The position numbers and the translations under genes are program-made. From positions 24,459,537-24,523,536 of the forward strand of contig CP093829.1 in NCBI GenBank assembly GCA_033063855.1: a stretch of 64,000 bases of DNA, read 5' to 3'. Position 1 is the stretch's first letter, and each line of letters starts with the position of its first letter. This document shows, piece after piece, positions 35,301 through 49,308 of this stretch. A model generated the notes under the pieces. It was not told where the DNA came from, did not search any database, and saw only the letters and a program-made list of their open reading frames with translations. The stretch comes from Smittia aterrima (taxonomy: Eukaryota; Arthropoda; Insecta; Diptera; Chironomidae).

Positions 35301-38300
35301 TCCTTTTCAACATGCATTTATCAATCTGTGTAACCTTATTTGATGCGTATCAAAGTTTTGCTCTTTTTTTTCGTTGCATGCTATTCGAGAAGGTAATTTG
35401 TCTGCTAAAGCTAAATTGTCAGGTTGTCTCAAAAAAGTGATTTTGCATATTTTTTCATCCTCAGACACCAAACGATTTAATTTCTATTATAAAGATTATC
35501 AAGCTCACTGTCCCCTTTCAGTGGAATCTAAACTTTCGAACGCAATTATGTTCGCTAAAATGGAAATAACTTCGTTTCGAGCAAACCTAAACGTGAGAAT
35601 CTTACACTACTTCGCGATTATTGATATTTGCAAAACTGTTTATGGTGTTCGGGTGGTGGCAATGATGTGAATGATAAAAATTAATTAGAAAAAAGATTTT
35701 TTTAAAGTCTAAGCTTTCAATTTATTGATTTGAGTTAGAGCTTGAGTCTCAACACTTACAGACAAATAAATATTCTCCCTCAACTCTCAAGAAAGCTTTC
35801 AATAAAAAAATGCGTCGAATAATTGCTGCCGGGCTTGAAAAATGAACAGCGACAACGTGTTAAGAATTGTTTCGGCGTTTTGCCCCGATCTTTATAAATA
35901 TCGCGAAAAAAATCTACGTTCACACAAGAAATCTTTTATTCATGAATCGGAAGAGATGGGAGGTAGAAATGAAGAATTTCGAATTCACGCATTCACAATT
36001 TGCTGAAGCGAAGATTTTTTCTTCCACTCGTTACCTTCCACTTCAATGCATATCAACAATATTACGCGGCCTGAGATATCCATCTGTGTATAATTATTTA
36101 TATCTTACTGACCGAAGTGAGAAAGAGAGCTGTGCAGTTTCTCAACTCGAAAAACTTAAACGATTCGCCAATCGCAACGAATCTGATTTGTTGATGTCTA
36201 AATAGGGCGCAAAAATGCATGAAAATGACTCTAGCGCAGAAAATTTAATGAGCTTCATCAACTGGAAACATTCCACGAAGGATTTAATGACATTTCTCTC
36301 ATATCAAATCACTGAAATCTCTCTTAATTGTTAAAGTTTCTTGTGCTCCTTTTGGAATAAATTAAACGGTCTTTAAACAGTTAAAAAATTATCGTGAATC
36401 ATTCACGGCGCTAATTAGATTTAAACCATTATCGCCAATCCACGCTTGGACGGTCCGAGACTCTTTCTCAATAAACGAGTTTTATTCGAAATAAATTTCG
36501 CATAATAGCCAAACATTTTTTAACTTAAATTGTCGCCAATTAAACGAACCTGCTGAAAAAAAAAATAAAGTGGAGACGGAATCCATGAAAAGCGTAAAAG
36601 CGAGCTATCATAATTAAGCTCATTGGCAACGACAATAAACAAATCGTAAAGAAAACAGAAGCGAGAGTGTGATTTAGGTCGACGGAAGTTCACCTGGATC
36701 GCGATTGTTAGAGCAAACAGTTCAGACAGAGTTTAATGTCAAGATTAATGTTGTTTGGGTTAAATAATTAACTTAATTTCATATTTTAGTTTCAAAGAAC
36801 CTTTTCCCCGTCGCCTCCGAAGCATCGCCAAGTGAAAAATGATGAGCGCGTGCCGACGTAATAAATAAAGCCAACGTAATTGAGATATTGAAGAGCCGCG
36901 CGGAAAATGAAAATGAGTGAGTACATGAAACTCGCCAACACATAAAATAATGAGTCAAGATAATGCCTCGCAATTGTGGTCTAATTGTTTTTTGATGTGA
37001 TCGCCTTCGGTGGGTTGTCTCTTCAGTTGGTTTTCGGTGCATCGTAATTTGTGAAAACAGTTGTTACCATCACAATGAGTTTGCGATAATAAATTGCAGG
37101 CGTTCCAAATTGAAACAAGAGAATCGTAAAAGTGAATGATTTTTTTTCTTTCTTGCAGCCAATGATCATTAATTCAAATTGTATGTTCGCTTGAGGCAAG
37201 AGAAGAGTTTGAGAGAACATCACACTAAGAATTCTCGCTAAACGATAACTTGAGCTTCAAATCGATGTAATTACCGATAAAGTCTGAGCTTGTGAGATGA
37301 GAAGCAGAAACGTAAAGTTGAGTAAATGCTACTTACAATCTTCTAAGTATCTCGTAGAAATATCTTTCGAGTCTTATTGCAATTCAAAAAGCATATAATT
37401 ATATCTCGATTAGCCGCGATAGTCAATTTCAAAAATATTTTGATGATTTTTGAGACAGACGAAGGTGCACAAAATAAATGTCGATAGAATAATTGCGATT
37501 CTCGCTGCACCCGACACGTATCATTTTCTCTTGCCCTGCTAATGAGTTTTGATCAGTGGCCAAGGACAGGTGAATTTTTTTTTGTTTCGAACGCATGAAT
37601 GCCGTGCCTAAGTCTTTCTATGGATCGTGTTATTAGCATTCTATTCATTCGCTTTAATGACTGAGACAATGCAGAAAAATGCAGAGAAACTTTGAAGACC
37701 ATAAAGATCAATTTGCAATCAATTTAACTGTAAAAGTCTTTGATCATAAAAGTGATGAGCTACGATTTAAAATTCTATCGCATTCCGATAAAGTTAAAGA
37801 AAAGTGTTTTTGTCACACTTTCCGTCCGAAGCATGAATAGTTTAGTCGTTCGAAGTGTAAGACTCTGCAGAGAAAAATCAAAGAGTTCAAAAAGGAGCGA
37901 CAAAGAATCTTTTCGGAGAAGCGAGAAAAAATGCCATCGAACGTAGCATAAGGGTAAGGTGAGCAAAAAATTATGTCAAGCTTCGCAACAAGCGTGATTT
38001 TCTAATTGGCAAAAGGTATTTTTCGTTTAAATTCTTTAAATTATTACAACTTGTATTTCATACGAAAAACAGTCCCGCGAACATGTATTCAATATGATTC
38101 TCTTCACACTGAATTTAAAAACCATTCCTTTCTGTCTTTTCCCCGAGATCTCTCGGATGTGCAAAAGTTTCGTGTCTCAGATCTCAATCAGTTCTGATTT
38201 CGTTGACAGCGATCGAAAGAACTCGAGTGTGACGACAACCTCGCATCCTTCCTCCGCTTCGTACGCAAACAAAAACTCAATCAATATCGTGAAGGTAAAA

Positions 38301-38804
38301 TATTCGTCTGAGAGAGCGACTCTGGAGAGAAAATCTTTTCGAGGCCTTGGTTTCATTGTGTGACAAGTTTCGATTCGATATGTCAATTGATGGAAAAATA
38401 TTTCAAACTAAAAACTTCATTGTATCTCTCAACTTGTACTCAGATAACACTGAAGCGACGTCGAAAGTATTTTATAAATATTTTATATGGTGTGAAACAT
38501 TTAAAATGATAAACGTAGCAAAAAATAACATTAAAGCAACTGATAATGCGAATTAAATTTTATTGTTTTTACAATCAATCAATTGGAGTTGTCTGATCAA
38601 GTTGAATGTAAATGTTGGAAGAGAATAAACAACATAAAAGGACGACGAGGAGGAGGCCTCGCAAAAAAAAGAGCTTTAAAGAAACCGGTAGTCGGATAAT
38701 TTTATTTCTGAAAAATGTGTTCGGACAAATGTTGAGAGACCGCGAAACGAAAAGGATTTTTCATGACATGAAGAAAAATTGACTTTACCTGTATGGGGCA
38801 TCAT
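32340..38804 (-). CDS. Poxn: Pox neuro paired-domain transcription factor
   Basis: Exons (minus): 38804-38789, 34946-34901, 34845-34751, 34694-34646, 34580-34550, 33364-33151, 33086-32584, 32528-32340; 380 aa. The N-terminus MMPHTGQAGVNQLGG leads straight into the paired domain: PAI half with FVNGR, PLPDCVRRRIVELAL, GVRPCDISRQLLVSHG, CVSKILTRFYETGSI; linker GGSKTKQVATPTVVKK; RED half with MFAWEIRD and SVSSVNRILRNGGLWSDD. There is no homeodomain. The middle is Ser/Thr/Pro-rich with a conserved KHWIWSRNLFY patch, and the C-terminus carries SRKRNPYSIEELLKKPEKR, the hallmark I know from fly Poxn. Poxn specifies poly-innervated chemosensory organs versus mechanosensory ones. The 3.8-kb first intron and the upstream intergenic DNA are likely enhancer space. 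A TTTATT at 32236-32241 gives the poly(A) signal. The symbol is secure. Confidence 0.96.
34947..38788. other. Poxn intron 1
   Basis: A 3.8-kb AT-rich intron between the 16-nt first coding exon and the first paired-domain exon. Open frames such as 35867-36205 (+) start at TTG and show no family similarity, so I call none. In Drosophila, Poxn is controlled by multiple tissue enhancers; some could lie here, but this is inference. Confidence 0.55.
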
Positions 38805-41800
38805 TCATCAAATGATTTTGTTGATTCGAGTGATTCTGAAAGAAAAAAGAGGAAAAATGTAAGTTTGAACCCTTGCGATCAACTTAATTAAAACATAATC
38901 GACATTTTCTGAATAATATCGTTTCCTATATTCATTCGAGTTCACGGCTTTGACGGATTGACTTAATTATGAACAAAGTTCTTGATTAATTTACATATGC
39001 TCATTATGAATAAATAGCCACGAAAACATTGTGTATGCTCAAGCACATGATTCCACTTCAATATTCGGTCGTTATTCAAATCTTTTGTAATAACATTGTT
39101 TGAAATTTGAGTGCACGCAGGAAAGACGATTTACTTTGCTTTCGCCAAGCACGAAGCTCTCACAAAGGGATTATTATAATTTCTAATCAAATGAGAATGT
39201 AGATTAACGATTGCAAGCTTAATATTCCGTTTCAAAACACTTTTTCTTTCTAGTTTCAACCCTCGAGTGTGATCGCCACCAAAACATGTTAGTTTGTTAA
39301 GCTGGAAAGGTCGTTTTAGTTTTTTTTTGGCGCAAGAGGTGAGACATTAACGAATGCCACGCATAAATCACATTTAACTTGTAGTCGACTTCGAGTTTTG
39401 AGGGAAAATTATGATAATTTTATTAATTAACGCCTTTTAGTTGCTTCGAATTTGCATGAACATTTTTTATGAATCTATTTCTTTCCGATGGAAATCTTTT
39501 CCCTTTTGAAGGTTTTATTTTCTAGAAAATATGCGGCGCACGACTAACTAATATTTACGATTATTTCATCGAGCTAAATGATATCGTTTAATCATTTCTG
39601 AACTTTTTTTTAGATTTTGAGAACTTGAAGTCGTCGATGGAAATAATTGTCCTTCTCTACATTAAACTCCTTTTATGAAATAATCTTTAAAAGACTAATC
39701 AAGAGACGAGTCAACTCGCGGATCGTCATTAAACTGACTTTAACATCTTCAATTAATTGCTTTTGACGTAAAACTGAAAGATATTCAGTGTTTCATTGTA
39801 GATAAGATAAAAGTCGTTAAACGAAGCGTTCAGCAATGATCCTGTGAGAGACGTCTTGGCTAAATGCTTCTGGTTAATCTTGAAACTAAACTCACTCTAG
39901 CCTAGAGCGAAATATTTTCTTTTCAAACAAGAGAAAACATTCAGAAGCTTTCAACGAAGAAATCTTTAAATTAATTTATTTTAAATTCTCTTCAGCGTGG
40001 ACGAAACTCTTGACAATTCGAATTAAAATTATAAAAACGATAAGGATCTTGTTTTGACTTCATTTTTATTGCGCAGATCTTTTTCCTCTGCCAAAAAAAG
40101 CGGAATTAAGTAACATTTCGTTGCATAAAAAATTCATTTTATTATCGGCCGAGAAGAACTGATTTCTTCATTTCTTTGATGGCTCATCGTTAGCTTTTAA
40201 GTAGCGATTAATTAAAACCGACTTCTCTTCACTGACAACAAAAGTCTCGCTGGGAATTTTCGGGGAACTCAACTTTCAGCGTGACGACAGAAAATCATTT
40301 CAAAGTTTCAATATTTCACTCTCCTTGCATGTTCACTTAGTTTGCCAATCAATTTGTCGATTATTCATGTAATTTTCCAATTCTTCGAGAGCACACTGAA
40401 GAAGTCTTAAATTATCGCAATTTTCACGCTTATTACATTTTATAATAATTCAATTTTTGGTTTTCATCCTCTTCGTTCGTGTCTTCTCGCAAACATAATT
40501 TCATGGTATGATGTGCAGTAGTTACAAAACAAAAAGAGTTCAATTATTCTCATACACACTTTCCCGTAAGAAGCTCCGAGCATTGATGATGAGAAGCGTT
40601 TGATCGTTTATCGTTTCTTGCAGGAGAGAGATATTGGAAATGAGTTCGAGGAAGATTTTATTTATTGCGTCATAACTCTTTCGTTAATAAGACAATTGTT
40701 TCTGGTTGTTAAACTGATTAGTTTCTTCACAAAACTTTGAAGCTAAAAAGTTCTCTCAGCGACAAACTAAAACAAGTTTCCGCACGGTTGCAAGTTTTGA
40801 CTGAAGTGATAAACTGGAATATTTAAAACTCGCGTGGAATCTTTAATCGCAATCAATTTGTGGTAATTACCCCAACGGAGGCACAACCACTCAAAGATTG
40901 GATTGCGATGATAACGATTTTTTTGGAAACTTTTCTCAATAATCTTATTGTGTTTATATTTTATTGATAAAGAACTAACGTTTGACTTGTTGTTCACCCG
41001 AAGCAATCTCATTTGTGTAAAAACTAACTCAAATCTTAACACGAAACAGATTTTTTTTATGTCGTAAAAAAAGGTTTAATCAGATAGAAAAGCGTGTTGA
41101 GTTTTTAAAAACCATATCAAGAACATGAAATGCAAATTTTTCACTAATTATTTTTGAAGCGCTGGCGTGTGAAACGGTCATTCAATTCGCTTAGAATATT
41201 ATGCTCGGCGTTTGCTGTGATAAAAATACATGCTCGATGGTAATTCGTGTACACACGTTGATAGTAACTTTCTAACGCGATTAAAATGCACGGTCTTTGA
41301 TGTTTGAGTTATCTACGGGAAGTTGTGCAAATTTTCCTTTGGCTATCGATTTTTAAGGAACATGACTTTGCCGGTCTTTTACCTCAATAAACTTTTATTT
41401 GTTGTTGACTCTTGTAATCCAATTTATTTTCCACGAAATTTCTTTTTATTTCATTTGCACTTTTCTCTTTTTTATCAAAAAGAAACTTTATCGTTTAACT
41501 GAGATAACAATTTTCTAAAAACACCAAACGATGACTAAAACTCAACCGTGATCACGAAATATATTTTCACACTAAAATAAAGAACCGAAGATATTTTTTT
41601 TTTGCTCTTCCGAAAACGTTTCTCGCTCGATTGAAATTTCAAGCATGATCACAACTGTGAAAACGAATAAAATATAAACCAACAGCAGCCAGAACTACTC
41701 CTGAACTGTGTGAAAGAGCGAGAAAATCGAGAAAAAGGCGGAACAAAAAAATACATAGCGTGCCGTATATAGCGAGAGCATAATGCATAGCAGAAAGTAT

Positions 41801-44800
41801 GAAGTATTTTCTTCATGCCACACGACCGAAAGCATGGTGAGGTTAAAAACCGTTCGAAGAACGACACGGAGAGAGCGAGAGACGAAGAGCTGGACTCAGG
41901 AGTAAAGTCCTGTGATGTTCATCCATCGAATCAAACTTTTCGTTGTTGAAATAAACTTTCTTCTCCTTCATCCAGCTCTGACTCAAAGCTACCCTCTTTT
42001 ATTTCTTTTTATCGGTTGGAGTGAATATTGTAGCGTAAACACAAGCGTTCGCTTGTGAATTGCATAGTGAATTGAAATCTTCTCGAAAGTAGGCGTTCTC
42101 ACGACAGCCAATCACGTTGAAGCTTCTCAATGTGATGAAAATTGAATTATTAGACGAGAGATTATGAGCCTGATTGTTATCGCGAGTGGGAATGGAATTC
42201 AATAAATCATCCACAAATGATGATTTTGAGTTACACGCGACGATTATTCGTGTGACAAAATGTTATTTCCACTTGATGACGTCCTTAACGAAGTAGATAT
42301 GTGTCCACCCTCAACAGCCGTGAAGGGTGAAACTTAAATATGTTTTGCAAATAGAATTGATAACGAAGAATATGAAAGGACTGAATTTATTTGTTTGTGG
42401 GAGTTTTAATTAAAATATTTTTTTTATCTTGATTTAAATAAATTCTTGGAAGCTTCTAAAATCCTTGAAACTCAATCCTTGAACTATCAAGAAAGAAATT
42501 AAATTAAACTCAATACGAAAAATGATAATTTAAACGAGCTTAAGCTTGAAGTCTAACCTCCAGGCGTAGAGCACGCTCATTTTCTCGCTCAAGTCTCGCT
42601 CAATGCAAATGCAGAAAATTTATTTTAAGTGCGTTTCTAAAACACAAGAATTTTGGGAGAGATAATAACATGAACAACAACATACGATGGATCAAGAAAA
42701 TTCTCGCTTAATGTTTATTAGATGCAAACACGAGTAATACAACATTGCTCGAAGGCATTCAAGAGCATTCTTGATTAGCAGCGAAGGAAAATCATAGAAC
42801 GAATAATGAAGAATAATAAAATGTTGAGTTGCAGAGTTTGGCGTCCCGCAAAAAATAATGAGATGAAGCTTCCAAATCGTTGCTTTAAGCGTTTTACAAA
42901 AATATTTTTCGTCTTGAAGAGTTTTTATCGGCGGGCGGCTTGAAGTTTACACGCTTCTGGTAAAATCAATTCTTGCACGGAATAGTTTTAGAAACTACTC
43001 AAGACTCACAGCAGAGATTTAATGCGCATTTAATAGCAACTCGCCTGAGGGAGGAACTGCGAATTTCTCGAGTTCCAAAATTGCACAAGATGTTACTCAA
43101 TAAAAATTATTTTGAATTAAAACGAGACCTTGAAGCATTAGATTTTCATAAATCGATTTCGACTAGACAAAGAGTGAGAAGAATTCAACTGCGGGGCTGC
43201 ACCTCGAAACGTGAAAACGCTCGTAACGAACGATCATAATTTCTACTCAAAATTGAAATCTTGATGCGCCTCGAACATTAAAAAAAATTCATTTCCTTTC
43301 AGTGGTTCATCAGCCGTAAGCTTCTAAATGATGCGAGATTACACCTGCCCCGATTGTTGGCACGCATTTTAAGTGTAACATTATTAAATGTCACTATTTT
43401 TCCACCCCTGAAATTAACTCAAAATTGGCCCCGACTCTCGAAGGAGATGATACGACTGCGACCGTCGATCAGACGAACACGAAGGCAAAAGAAAACAATA
43501 ATTGTGCCAAACATTGAGCTCAGGTAGATAGCTCAAGTCATTCAATATCTCTCCTTCGCCTTTATTGTATCGAAAGGTTTTTTATTGGAGATTTCTATCG
43601 CAAAAGACTCAATTAATTGAACAAAACACATTGACCCGAGAGTTCTAAACAAACACCGTTTCTTCCTAGAATGAAAGGAAAAATAAATTATTTAATTACT
43701 AATAAATTATGTCACGATGGACATTGTAAAACTAGATTGGCTGATATCAAGCACGGAACTATTTTTTTATTTATTGGAAGGTTTCGTGAACAAACCTGCG
43801 ATGACTTCACGATTACATGAAGTGGTCATCATCAAATGAGCTAAAGCCGACCTTTTGTTAGTTTCACGCAATTTATTGGAGGAGGTTGAACGTTTTGTTG
43901 AAGAATTATGAAAAGAAATTTCGGCACACGCCAAGTCTATTGTCTCACTTTACATCAAAAGATCTTTAATTCAAAATCAATCATCGAGTGATTACTCAAT
44001 GTGTTTTAAATTATTGTTCAAAGTCAAGTTTAGTCATGTTTCCTCCTCTCATGCAGAAGTTATGTAAGCGAAACACTCGAGCGCTCAAACTATTTCAATC
44101 ACACTTTTTATTCACTTTTAAAGTTGTAATTATCCAGGTAAGCGCATTGTTTGCCATAAAACATTGCGTTACTTTAGTCTGCCAACAATTTAAGTCTCAA
44201 ATTGACACTCTTCAGTTTTGTCTTTGCGCAAGTCAAGATCAAGATAGGAAATCGCTAAGTGGCGAAATTATATGTGATTGTACATAAATCAAAGATTGAC
44301 GAATTATGAAATCGTTAACCGATTTTCAAGTTTCTTCTCGCCAATAAAAAAAAATATTTCATTTCGAAACTTGAATCTTGGTTTGACCCTCGCTCCAGAT
44401 TTAAGCTTGTTAATTAACAACTTTTCACTTTCGAACTGAAAGTTCAATAAAGCGTAAGAAAGAGTTTTTGTAGCAAAGGTTAGAATGGAGCTCAAGAGAT
44501 TCAATCAAATGTTTATCGACAACAGCCTTGATTGAACAATTGCAGATAATTGACAATCGGCAAACTAATAATTTGCTGCTAAGTTACGTCAATTGTTGTT
44601 GAACCTTCTTTTGGTTGCTGAAAGAGAAAACATTTTAATATGATTTTCCATCGTTTGTACAAAAGCTGCCGCGAATGAGCTTGAAAAATTAAATCGCATG
44701 GATTTAATGGTTCTTATGCATGAAGACCGGCGTTGCAATGTTGAAATTGTATAATTTGAGCATGTTTTGCGCGAGCTTCGAGAAGTTGAAACAGTTTATT

Positions 44801-45660
44801 CACTTCACTCATAAGTCTTCACGATTTGCTGATTTTTCACGTTTTCTGATTTTTCTTCTATGAAGCAGCAAGTCATCAACAAACAGACGGCAGGCCTAGC
44901 AGCCGAAACACATTCACTCGGTTTTCATTCAATCAATAAATTATTACAATTACTCGGATGATGTAATGCTTTCTTTGAAAATGTAGTTGGATATGAAACA
45001 CAAACTCGTTTGGTGAATTAACGAATGATCGCAACGTCTTGTGTGTGTTTATGCGACTTGCATGTGACCCAAAAAAGAAATGTTCAACTCGTGCGAAGAA
45101 ATTCGAAGATTTTTCTTTAAAGATTCTTGTAATTTCCTGTAATTTAAGAGATCGCTTGCAAATTTCCTCACTCTCAAATCATTTAATTTATGTTTTCAGA
45201 TTACATGTTGTTGTTGGTTTGCATTTATCTTAAGCGGCTTTTCTTTCATACACACTTTCTTCCAATTGATCCGATGATTTGATTATATATGGTCGAGCGT
45301 AACAATCAACTGTTAAACTCACATCACATCATAATCGCGTTTGTACCATTCACACAGTGATCTAAATATGTTTTGTCGTTTAAAGCATTTCGCTAACAGG
45401 CTGTGCATGTCGCTCATGTAAAATTACGTTCGCCGTTCCTCTCTTTCTTTCGTTTTTCTTCACGAAACAGTTCCAAGAGTTGATTGAACTTGAATTGTAT
45501 GCGATTTTGGAGGATTCAATGAAAGCATAAGCTCATGAAAGCAAAATTATACAATAAACTGGAGTATTTTTAATGGCTTAGTTTACTCATTACATTTTAC
45601 TTTTTTTTCAAGCTTGAGCTGTTGACTTGGAGAGGGAATTTCGTGTGTAAATTGTGGCTC
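38805..45660. other. Intergenic region between Poxn and the cuticle-like gene
   Basis: Nearly 7 kb without a supported gene. The frame at 42973-43239 (+) has no ATG for its first half and no recognised family. It contains the upstream region, promoter and any 5' UTR exons of Poxn (reading leftward) and the upstream control region of the gene at 45746. TATATA-containing sequence at about 41766-41775 could be a core promoter on either strand. Confidence 0.5.
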
Positions 45661-45697
45661 GTATAAATAGGAGAAATATCGCTGAATTGAAGTCAGT
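45661..45697 (+). promoter_or_regulatory. Core promoter: TATA box plus initiator
   Basis: GTATAAATAG at 45661-45670 is a perfect TATA box. TCAGT at 45693-45697 is the insect initiator; its A at 45695 lies about 33 bp past the TATA start, the normal spacing. The start codon follows 51 bp later, giving a short 5' UTR typical of cuticle-protein genes. Confidence 0.8.
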
Positions 45698-45745
45698 ACC
45701 TGTTTTGGTCTCTTTCCTATTCTATTGTGCGCTCCTCAAGATAAA

Positions 45746-47253
45746 ATGCGAATGGTAATTTATTATTTTTAAGTTTTTCTTTTAATAAGTGAAAAGTAAT
45801 TCAATTGCTCAGCGTGAAAGTGAAACTTTAATTACATCGAGTGAAAAAGCAATTAAAGATTGAAGTGCAAAGATGTTTTTTATTTATTAATGAGCAAAAG
45901 AGTGAAAAGTAAATCAAAGACAAGCAAATAATGGATTTTCCTCTTCATTTCGTGATGTAGATCATAGTCTCTTGCTGTTTTGCCCTCTTGTTGGCAACAG
46001 CTTCTTGTGAAGATGTCAAGAAAGACACAGAAAAAGTGCAAGAAGAGTCACAGAAAACTGAAAAGCGTGGTCTTCATGGATCATTCGGTGGAGATCATGG
46101 AGGTTGGTCATCGGGAGGAGAAGATCATGGACATCATCATGAACACATCAAGACTGTCACCATCGAAAAGAAATATCCAGTTCCATACGAAGTCGTGAAG
46201 AAGGTTCCTTACACCGTTGAGAAAAAGGTTTGTTCAATTTTCATTCATTACGCAACGAATTCGTTTTGAAATTCAAATAAATATAATATATATAATATTT
46301 ATATAATATTTATATATATTATACATAAATTAATTTTTAATTCCTCTCGCTTCAGATCCCATACGAAGTTAAGATCTCAGTTCCACAACCGTACGAAGTC
46401 ATCAAGAAGTATCCAGTCACAGTCAAGGAATTCCAAAAATACACCGTCGAAGTCCCCAAACCATACGAAGTCATCAAGAAGGTTCCTTATGAAGTCAAGG
46501 TTCCAGTCAACAAACCATACCCAGTCAAAGTTTTCGTACCAGAGCCTTATGAAGTCATCAAGAAGGTTCCATACACCGTCGAGAAACACATTCCTCAACC
46601 ATACGAAGTTATCAAGAAGGTTCCTTATGATGTGAAGAAAACTGTTGACGTACCAAAGCCTTACAACGTAATCAAGAAGGTTCCTTATGAGGTCAAGGTT
46701 CCAGTTGACAGACCTTACCCAGTCGAAGTCCCCAAGCCTTACCCAGTCTACAAGGAAGTCAAGGTTCCTTATGAAGTTGAGAAGAAGATCCCTTATGAAG
46801 TCAAGGTCCCAGTCGATAAGCCTTACACCGTCGAAGTTGAAAAGAAGGTTGAAGTCAAGGTCCCATACCCAGTCCACACTCCTTATGAAGTCATCAAGAA
46901 GGTTCCATACACAATTGAGAAACCAGTTCCATATCACGTTCATGTTGATGTTCCTCGTCCACACATCACCCACAAGGAAGTGAAATTCCCAGTTCACCAC
47001 GAAGTTCCAACTCCAGTTCATGTTCCAGTGAAGTCTTATCAAATCCCAAAGGTTCGAATTTTATTATTTTTGTTGTCAAATTAAAAAGTTGGCACCGCAG
47101 GCCTTGCTGAATAACTGTCACTTTGTGACAAAATTTTTTTTTCAGAACCATCATCATCATGAAGAATCTCACCATGAAGAATCTCATGGTCATCAGCAAG
47201 AAGAGGCTCCAGAATCGTACTCGCACTACGAATCATCTCACCAACAATGGTAA
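45746..47253 (+). CDS. Secreted Val/Pro/Tyr-repeat cuticle-like protein with His-rich ends
   Basis: Exons: 45746-45754 (MRM only), 45961-46227, 46356-47051, 47146-47253; 359 aa. The 9-nt first coding exon followed by a signal peptide (IIVSCCFALLLATASC) is typical of insect cuticle genes. After a Glu/Lys linker and a Gly/His patch (GGEDHGHHHEH), the bulk is an imperfect repeat built on PYEVIKKVPY, seen about seven times and alternating with EVKVPV, TVEKK and KPYPVEV. The last exon is His/Glu-rich (NHHHHHEESHHEE). Similar VPxPYPV repeats occur in low-complexity cuticular proteins of flies; I infer a structural extracellular role, with Lys and Tyr as possible cross-link sites and His as a metal or pH-sensitive end. 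Two donors (GTTTGT, GTTCGA) are weak, but the frames join exactly. The named family is not certain. Confidence 0.85.
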
Positions 47254-49308
47254 TTGAATCATTGCAACGTTCATTTAAATTTAGTCTTGACGACCGACCA
47301 AGAGATTTTAAAATTCTCAAATTATCTCGAAAACTTTCCAACCAAATAGGACGCTCAATTTTCTTTGTTTCAATCTGTTCAATTTTCCTCCTCGACTCGA
47401 GCATTGGAGTTTCGTCTCTAGGCTCGTGTCTGGAAATCGCTTGTTAATCCATGCCGAACAAATTGCAAAATCAAGTCTCTTTAAAATTGTGATGCTACTG
47501 TAATTATAGATAAGTCATGTGATTTCGTCTGGAAATGATTAGCAAGCAAAAGATTGAATTTCCCAACCTTCCCCCCCTCATTCATCGTCACTACGCTTTT
47601 TCACAACGAAAATATCTTAGCATTTCTATGAAATTGAATCAAAAACTTTCCGCTCCAGAAGATCGCGAAAGGAAATCAAAAGTTAATAAAATAAAACATT
47701 TATGAACTTTAACTAAAACCTTGACTTGAAGTTTCAATCTAAAAGCATTTTATGTTTCAGTTATCCAATTACAAGAAATCACTTCTCAATTTAAGCTTAG
47801 CCAATCTCTTTAATAGTTTCTTTAATCAGATGTAATTAGTGGACAACGCGGAGTCGTAATCCGAGCGTAAACATTTTCCCATCTCGTTGTGAGTCGGGCT
47901 TGCGAAATTTTTAAATCTCCACGAGAAATTATGACATAAGATATTTCGTTTCTTTTCGTTACAAGGTAAAATTTAATTTAACAAAACAGAAAAACTGTCG
48001 TTATGTCGACAATCTCTTATATAAAATTATTGGAAGAAGCGAATTTTGTTTTATTGAAATAAATTCCCAACTCAGGATAAGTTTAAATCATTTCCGATCA
48101 GAAGTCAGACACGAATTAGTTATTAATTTGACAAAGCAGTGCACACTTGACATTAGGATTATGCAAGTGTGGCAGCTTATCAGAAGATTCTCTAACTCAG
48201 CTTATTGAAGCCAAGTGGAAATCGAATGTGACAACTTGTGAAGTTATAAATTTCCTTTCTCACCCTCTCTCGCTTTTTCGTTACGGGATGATCATTTTTT
48301 TTCACGCAATCACTTCATCAGATCGGAGATTTTTGCTTCAATAAAAATGTGATTATTAAATGATTACACTTTTTTCACGGTTGGCTTGGCACTCGAAATA
48401 GAATTGTTTTTGTTTTCGTCGTATTCACCCTTGTTAGTTATTCAACTTCCACCCCTTCCAAAATCTGTGATACAATCTCATTGTCGGAGAAACTGTTTTG
48501 GTGAGAATAGTTTCAATTTAATTCGAATGTAAACACAAGGATAATAGAATTATGTGGCATGATAGGTGCCACTGTAGTCCTTCGATTATTCCTTCGACTA
48601 AGTCACGAAATAAATTAAATTTCATTGAAATGATTTCGGTGAGCGACAGTGAAACTTGTGCCCGTTACTTGATTCTGTTGGAATTTATGAACCGCAAAGT
48701 CTTTATCGCATATGTTCAGAAAATTATAAATGCTTGTCAACATCTCTCATTGTTTTGTTCATAAATTACCTTCGAGCATCCTTTTCATTTTGTAACGCAA
48801 AGCTGTCGTTTTGGTTAATGATTCGACGACCATAAACGCAAATGTAACATTTTGCGGTTTGTTGACTCCTGGAAATGAAATCTCAACTGAAATGATAATT
48901 GATTTGGGTTGTCGAGAGCTGTCAACACTTTAAGCGTTAATTTCTTTTTGCTCTCGAGGCCTCCTATGCTCTTCTGTTATTTTCCTAAATGAATCATGAT
49001 AAATCCACAAAAGCTTTTAAATCACATTTTATAGAATGGAACGCAAAATGAAAATCCCATGAGAAAATTAAAATCTTATCTGTTCACAAACACTCATCGT
49101 TTCCAGCTTCTCATTGAGTTTGGTTTATTACAAAATGTCGAACTCGGTTCGTTTATTCACTCACTCAAAGCCGTAGAGTGTTCGGTTTAGTAAAAATCAT
49201 GATTTCTGTTCAAGAATTTTTATTTTTTTTTATTTCCTTCATCCAGAATGAATTTTTTAAATTATTTTTTTAAGCAAAGGTTACATTTATGAAAGCAAGC
49301 GAAGCAAT
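47254..49308. other. Intergenic region right of the cuticle-like gene
   Basis: 3' UTR of the cuticle-like gene at the left, with AATAAA motifs near 47687, and the 3' end of the proteasome gene at the right (TTTATT near 49218). No additional gene is supported. Short frames at 47247-47447, 48147-48344 and 48552-48764 lack coding features. Confidence 0.5.

Noticed and set aside
35867..36205. 112-codon plus-strand frame in Poxn intron 1
   Set aside because: Starts at a non-ATG codon, has random-looking composition and lies in a long intron where such frames occur by chance.
41649..41867. 72-codon minus-strand frame with TATATA nearby
   Set aside because: Cys/Phe/Arg-rich random composition; the TATA could belong to Poxn but has no initiator at the right distance.
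42973..43239. 88-codon plus-strand frame with fairly natural composition
   Set aside because: It starts at TTG, has no internal ATG until mid-frame, no family similarity and no convincing splice sites.
46377..47042. 221-residue open frame on the minus strand, rich in LLDDF and WNLD repeats
   Set aside because: It is the exact antisense shadow of the VPxPYEV repeat exon; the repeat periodicity creates it. No start context or family supports it.
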